Positions 7,334 to 10,194 of a DNA stretch of 10,194 nucleotides are shown piece after piece. The DNA comes from CAYOBW01 sp964402115. GTDB lineage: Bacteria; Verrucomicrobiota; Kiritimatiellia; UBA8416; CAYOBW01. The DNA lies in contig CAYOBW010000266.1 in NCBI GenBank assembly GCA_964402115.1, positions 1-10,194 of the forward strand, written 5' to 3'. A program made the position numbers and the translations under genes. The notes below the pieces were generated by a model, which was not told the DNA's origin, did no database searches, and saw only the letters and a program-made list of their open reading frames with translations. Each line of letters opens with the position of its first letter. Position 1 is the stretch's first letter.

Positions 7334-8789
7334 AGAAGTCAAGGTTCAGCTGCAACGCGACTTCGTCGTATTCGTAGAGGTCGCGATCGCCGGCAGGCGC
7401 GGCGCGTTCGATGGCGAAACCGTGCCGGTAGGATGCGCCGGCCAGCACCGACTCGGTCAAGCGGAGCCGCAACGAACCGCCGTAGACGACTTCGTCCTGC
7501 TTGGTATCGCTGGCCCGGCCCGCACTGTCGTCCGTGGACGAGAGGTGCCCCTCGCGCGCCGCCAGGTCCTCGGCCGCGGACGCCTCGGAACGCTGGAGGT
7601 TGCCGATGAGGTAGGCGCGGATGTACTCGCTGAAGTCGTAGCGCAGCCACGCCCCCAGACGCGTCACGTCCAACTCGCGGTAGGTGATGTTGAGTTCGTT
7701 GAGCACGGCATCCTCCCACTCGAAGGGCAGCCTGTTGTACTCGGCCGTGTTGTACATCACCGTGTCGTTGACCTCTCGCGATCCCGCCAAAACGAAGGTG
7801 AAGGGACTGCCGGGCGAGGGGGTCAACGAGAGCGTGGCGCCGCCCCTGACGGAATCCGACGCGTCCGACTGGCCAGCCAGCGCCAGGTCGTAGTTGCGCT
7901 GCTTCCACCCGCCCGTAAACTCCAGCGTCACGAGCGACGACACGGGCACGTGGAGTCCGGCTCCCGCGTCGATGAAGTCATAGTCCTTGGCCTGCGCATC
8001 GGCGGACCGCGACAGGTCCAGGGGGGCGTCCCCGGCGCTGAACGCGCGCCAGCCGTAGCTCACCTCGGGAGTCAACACCACGGACCGACCTTCCTTCAGC
8101 AGCAGCATGCGCCACGGCGCGGCGGCCGCGAACACGTTCTCCTGGAAGTTGAAGAGGGCGGGGTCGTCGTTCTGGTAATGCCAGACGTTGCGGTACTGCA
8201 CCCTGCCGGAGACCCGCTCGGTGAACTCGTGCAGCGCCTCGACCCAGGCGTTGTTCAGGTAGAACCGGCGCTTGGCGCCGTACTTGTCCACGTTCGCCAT
8301 CTGGAAATCGTCGTACAGCGCCAGGGACGTGTGGTCCGAGAAATTGTGGCGGAGCTTACCCAGGAGGTACGGCTGCACGATCAGGTTGTCTTCGTCGGAG
8401 TAATCGGTGAACGAACGGTATTCCAGCGTATCCGTCACCTGCCGCTGGCCGCTGCTCTTGTCGGAGAAGATGAAGTACTTGAGGTTCAGTTTGCCGAACA
8501 GACCGAGGTACGTGTACTCGCTGGCCGGCCATTCGAGATCGAGCTGGGGATCCACGTCGATCACGTAAGCCGACCTGATGGGCTCCGTGTCCGGCCGCAG
8601 GTACGGGTTGGAGTTCCAGCCGACGGCGGCATGCACACCCGGATGCACGGCGAGTTTGTCAAGCGCGTCGCGGTTCACCTGGACGCCACGAAACGTAAGC
8701 GCGTAATCGTCCGCCGACTGACCGCAAGCCAGGCTCGCGAACGAGGCTGCCGCCGCCAACACCGCCATGGTCACATTCGTCTTCTGCAT
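7332..8789 (-). CDS. Outer-membrane beta-barrel protein, probable partner of the export protein
   Basis: This 485-residue protein has a signal peptide over about residues 1-23 (cleavage near LACG-QS). The rest is dominated by alternating polar and aromatic/hydrophobic strands separated by acidic loops, with many Tyr, Trp and Phe residues. It ends in LNLDF, the terminal phenylalanine expected for recognition by the BAM machinery. An early segment, VGWNSNPYL, resembles the first strand of BBP2-type putative porins (PF10082-like) found in exosortase and exopolysaccharide loci. I assign it as an outer-membrane barrel on overall pattern rather than on a specific enzymatic motif. Its position directly before a short OPX gene, with a coupled ribosome site, suggests it forms the outer-membrane pore or a support for polymer export. 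ATG 8789 has GGGGAG at 8799-8804, nine bases upstream. The gene lies 31 bp after the DUF11-like gene. Confidence 0.82.
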   Translation of the reverse strand: MQKTNVTMAVLAAAASFASLACGQSADDYALTFRGVQVNRDALDKLAVHPGVHAAVGWNSNPYLRPDTEPIRSAYVIDVDPQLDLEWPASEYTYLGLFGKLNLKYFIFSDKSSGQRQVTDTLEYRSFTDYSDEDNLIVQPYLLGKLRHNFSDHTSLALYDDFQMANVDKYGAKRRFYLNNAWVEALHEFTERVSGRVQYRNVWHYQNDDPALFNFQENVFAAAAPWRMLLLKEGRSVVLTPEVSYGWRAFSAGDAPLDLSRSADAQAKDYDFIDAGAGLHVPVSSLVTLEFTGGWKQRNYDLALAGQSDASDSVRGGATLSLTPSPGSPFTFVLAGSREVNDTVMYNTAEYNRLPFEWEDAVLNELNITYRELDVTRLGAWLRYDFSEYIRAYLIGNLQRSEASAAEDLAAREGHLSSTDDSAGRASDTKQDEVVYGGSLRLRLTESVLAGASYRHGFAIERAAPAGDRDLYEYDEVALQLNLDF

Positions 8790-8820
8790 GCCCTGCGACT
8801 CCCCTTCCCATTTCTCCGAA

Positions 8821-10014
8821 CTAGCGGCGCAAGGGCCGCGACGGACTGACTGGCTGCCGCTCCGTGGTGGTCGGCACGATGGCCCGCTGCACCGCAGCGG
8901 TCAGGCGTTCCATGAAGCGCACCAGCAGCTCGAGCCGATCCGCGTCATTGGCGGGTTCCGCATCGAGTTCGTTCATGGTGATCTTGTTGACGAAGTTCGT
9001 CAGCACCCAGATATCGGAGGCCACCCGCCCGACCTCCGCCGTGTAGCAGAGCGTCAGCCCGCCCTGCGGGGCGATATCCGGCAGCAGCCCATAGCCGTTC
9101 GGCCAGGAAGGCGCGTAGCGCACCCGCTTGAGGCCGGCCGGCACGGCATTGGAGATCACCAGACCGGTCGCAGTCGCCAACCCGCGATTGGTAACCGAGA
9201 GGGTGAAGACCACGTCGTCACCGGTGGCCGGCAGCAGGTTGTCCGCGCCCAGCGAGAGACCCACATCGGCCACCGCCTGCCCGGCCTTGGACACGACCAA
9301 ACTCGCGATAGCCTTGTGCGAGCCGGAGTTTGCCTCGTGCGGTTCGGGGTTGCGCAGCTGCGCGACAACCTGCAGGCGCTGCCCATCCGTGCCGGGCTCG
9401 ACCTTGAAACTCAGGGCCAGCCGGCACACCGCCCCCGGATCGAGCCGTTCCATGCTCCAGAGGCCGGTCGCGGGCTGGTAACCGGCCGGCGCCGGCGGTA
9501 GCATCCCGATTCCCCGCGACGCGCCAATCTCGATCTGCAGGTTGGTGGCCGCAACCATACCGACGTTGCCCACGGCGAATTCGGCGTGCAATACCTCTCC
9601 GGGACGCGGAACCACGGGGGTGACCCGTACCAGCACCGCCACGTCACGCCGATTCAGCAGGGCATCCTCGACGTTGAGCATGGCCAGCAGCCGCCGGTAC
9701 GACTCGTTCAGATCGCGCCAGGTGAGCGGCTGGTCCACCGCCCATCCCTGCTTGGGGGCGAAACCGATGCCTGCCAGCGCCTCGGCGGCCTGCCGCGGCG
9801 TCAGCGTGCGCGGGAAGAGATGCTCGCCCCCCGCCTTCTGCAACACCTCGATCGCAAACCGGCCCTGTTGCATCCCCAGCGATTCAAGCGGCCGAAAGCC
9901 GGCTGCGTCAGCAGTCCCACCAGCCTGCCCCGCCACCGCCGCAAGGCTTGTCAGCAACGCCACGCACGCGCACGTCAGACGACCTGCCAGCGAGACTTCA
10001 GCATGAACGGTCAT
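8821..10014 (-). CDS. Secreted protein with two DUF11/CARDB-like repeats
   Basis: This 397-residue protein is the first gene after the promoter. Residues 1 to about 30 form a signal peptide (hydrophobic stretch ending AAVAGQAGG). Residues 40-110 form a small helical region containing LTPRQAAEALAGIGF and GWAVDQPLTWRDL. It recalls SLH-like or EPS-linked accessory modules, but I cannot name it. Two Ig-like repeats follow, about 124-245 and 249-365. The second is a clear DUF11 type: VGLSLGADNLLPATGDDVVF, then TLSVTNRGLATATGLVISNAVP. The first is a weaker CARDB-like copy. The tail (366-397) has no sorting signal or membrane span. The role is unknown; a periplasmic or surface structural or polymer-binding protein is reasonable. 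ATG 10014 is supported by GGAGGA eight bases upstream and by the signal peptide that follows at once. An in-frame ATG at 10125 would start inside the promoter and add a non-signal-like leader. Confidence 0.8.
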   Translation of the reverse strand: MTVHAEVSLAGRLTCACVALLTSLAAVAGQAGGTADAAGFRPLESLGMQQGRFAIEVLQKAGGEHLFPRTLTPRQAAEALAGIGFAPKQGWAVDQPLTWRDLNESYRRLLAMLNVEDALLNRRDVAVLVRVTPVVPRPGEVLHAEFAVGNVGMVAATNLQIEIGASRGIGMLPPAPAGYQPATGLWSMERLDPGAVCRLALSFKVEPGTDGQRLQVVAQLRNPEPHEANSGSHKAIASLVVSKAGQAVADVGLSLGADNLLPATGDDVVFTLSVTNRGLATATGLVISNAVPAGLKRVRYAPSWPNGYGLLPDIAPQGGLTLCYTAEVGRVASDIWVLTNFVNKITMNELDAEPANDADRLELLVRFMERLTAAVQRAIVPTTTERQPVSPSRPLRR

Positions 10015-10022
10015 GATCCTTG

Positions 10023-10028
10023 TCCTCC
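10023..10028 (-). promoter_or_regulatory. Strong ribosome binding site of the first gene
   Basis: GGAGGA lies eight bases before ATG 10014. It decides the start of the DUF11-like gene against the longer in-frame option at 10125. Just upstream is a short GC palindrome, GCCCCTGGGGC at 10033-10043, which could fold near the ribosome site. Confidence 0.8.
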
Positions 10029-10055
10029 AGGAGCCCCAGGGGCCTTGCGCCGAAC

Positions 10056-10078
10056 GGTCACGCAAACACACCGTGACC
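10056..10078. promoter_or_regulatory. Inverted repeat in the operon leader, candidate operator or leader hairpin
   Basis: GGTCACG (10056-10062) and CGTGACC (10072-10078) form perfect seven-base arms around a nine-base A/C-rich loop. With a transcription start near 10089 the element spans about +12 to +34. It could be a dimeric regulator's operator that blocks elongation, or a 5'-leader hairpin in the RNA. The sequence alone cannot separate these. Confidence 0.5.
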
Positions 10079-10095
10079 ATCCGTAAAGCGTTGCG

Positions 10096-10125
10096 ACGAT
10101 ACACGCTGCGCCCCCGCACTGTCAA
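10096..10125 (-). promoter_or_regulatory. Sigma70-like promoter for the operon
   Basis: A perfect -35 hexamer TTGACA (10120-10125) is followed after 18 bases by TATCGT (10096-10101), which matches the -10 consensus at four of six positions. The predicted start is near 10089, giving a leader of about 75 bases before ATG 10014. It is the only good promoter-like site I see upstream of the cluster, and it points into it. Confidence 0.55.
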
Positions 10126-10150
10126 CTGCCGGCTGGTCCCGACAGCTCTT

Positions 10151-10179
10151 CAGAAACCCCAGCGCCGTGGCGCTGGGGT
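10151..10179 (-). terminator. Possible rho-independent terminator of a gene to the right
   Basis: A perfect ten-base GC-rich stem (10156-10165 with 10170-10179) closes a four-base loop. Read on the minus strand it is followed by TTTCT, a weak T-tract. It lies upstream of the promoter, so it would end transcription entering from beyond the right edge. It could instead be a repeated extragenic palindrome. Confidence 0.45.
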
Positions 10180-10192
10180 GGGGCTGGGGGGG
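10175..10192 (+). repeat. G-rich tract with G-quadruplex potential
   Basis: On the plus strand, runs of four, four and seven G are separated by one and two bases, and the first run overlaps the hairpin stem. Splitting the last run allows a four-stack quadruplex. It lies at the window edge, so its full extent is not visible. Confidence 0.4.
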
Positions 10193-10194
10193 CC

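Noticed and set aside
7323..8849. Plus-strand open frame opposite the barrel gene
   Set aside because: Val/Arg/Gln-rich with no signal peptide or motif; the minus strand has a signal peptide, barrel pattern and terminal Phe.
10015..10125. Upstream start for the DUF11-like gene at 10125
   Set aside because: It would begin inside the predicted promoter and precede the signal peptide with 37 unrelated residues; ATG 10014 has a much better ribosome site.
1..10194. CRISPR array, tRNA, rRNA, insertion sequence or prophage
   Set aside because: I saw no regularly spaced direct repeats, no cloverleaf-like or rRNA-like stretches, and no transposase, integrase or phage motifs.

Overview
The window is a GC-rich stretch of a Gram-negative genome. 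Every supported gene lies on the minus strand, reading from the right edge to the left edge. The Gram-negative call rests on a polysaccharide-export (OPX) protein with a possible lipobox, a phenylalanine-ended outer-membrane beta-barrel protein, and a Wzc-type tyrosine autokinase. I cannot name the phylum. The style recalls exopolysaccharide loci of PVC-group bacteria (Verrucomicrobiota, Kiritimatiellota) or of exosortase-bearing proteobacteria, but that is only an impression.

Layout in transcription order. 10194-10126: no gene; a GC hairpin and a G-rich tract, then a good sigma70-like promoter (10096-10125). 10095-10015: a leader with an inverted repeat and a strong Shine-Dalgarno site. 10014-8821: secreted protein with two DUF11/CARDB-like repeats. 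8789-7332: outer-membrane beta-barrel protein. 7322-6381: short OPX protein with Poly_export and SLBB domains. 6384-4423: fused chain-length determinant and BY-kinase with a C-terminal tyrosine cluster. 4337-2925: O-antigen ligase/polymerase-like membrane protein. 2946-1042: asparagine-synthetase-like glutamine amidotransferase. 1042-1: NTP_transf_5 family nucleotidyltransferase-like protein, cut by the left edge.

Gaps between genes are short or negative: 31 bp, 9 bp, a 4-bp overlap, 85 bp, a 22-bp overlap and a 1-bp overlap. I see no internal terminator, so this is most simply one operon driven from the right and continuing left. Together the genes look like the late half of a Wzx/Wzy-type exopolysaccharide pathway. 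The Wzy-like protein would polymerise repeat units in the periplasm, the Wzc-like kinase would control chain length, and the OPX protein with the barrel would carry the polymer across the outer membrane. AsnB and the nucleotidyltransferase-like protein may modify a sugar or another substrate. No glycosyltransferase, priming transferase or flippase is in the window.

Points most worth a second look: the OPX protein has no C-terminal outer-membrane helix and sits beside a dedicated barrel; a nine-G tract lies inside the OPX gene; a triplet repeat encodes the kinase's tyrosine tail; AsnB is paired with NTP_transf_5; and a DUF11-like secreted protein leads the operon. None of this proves a new system.
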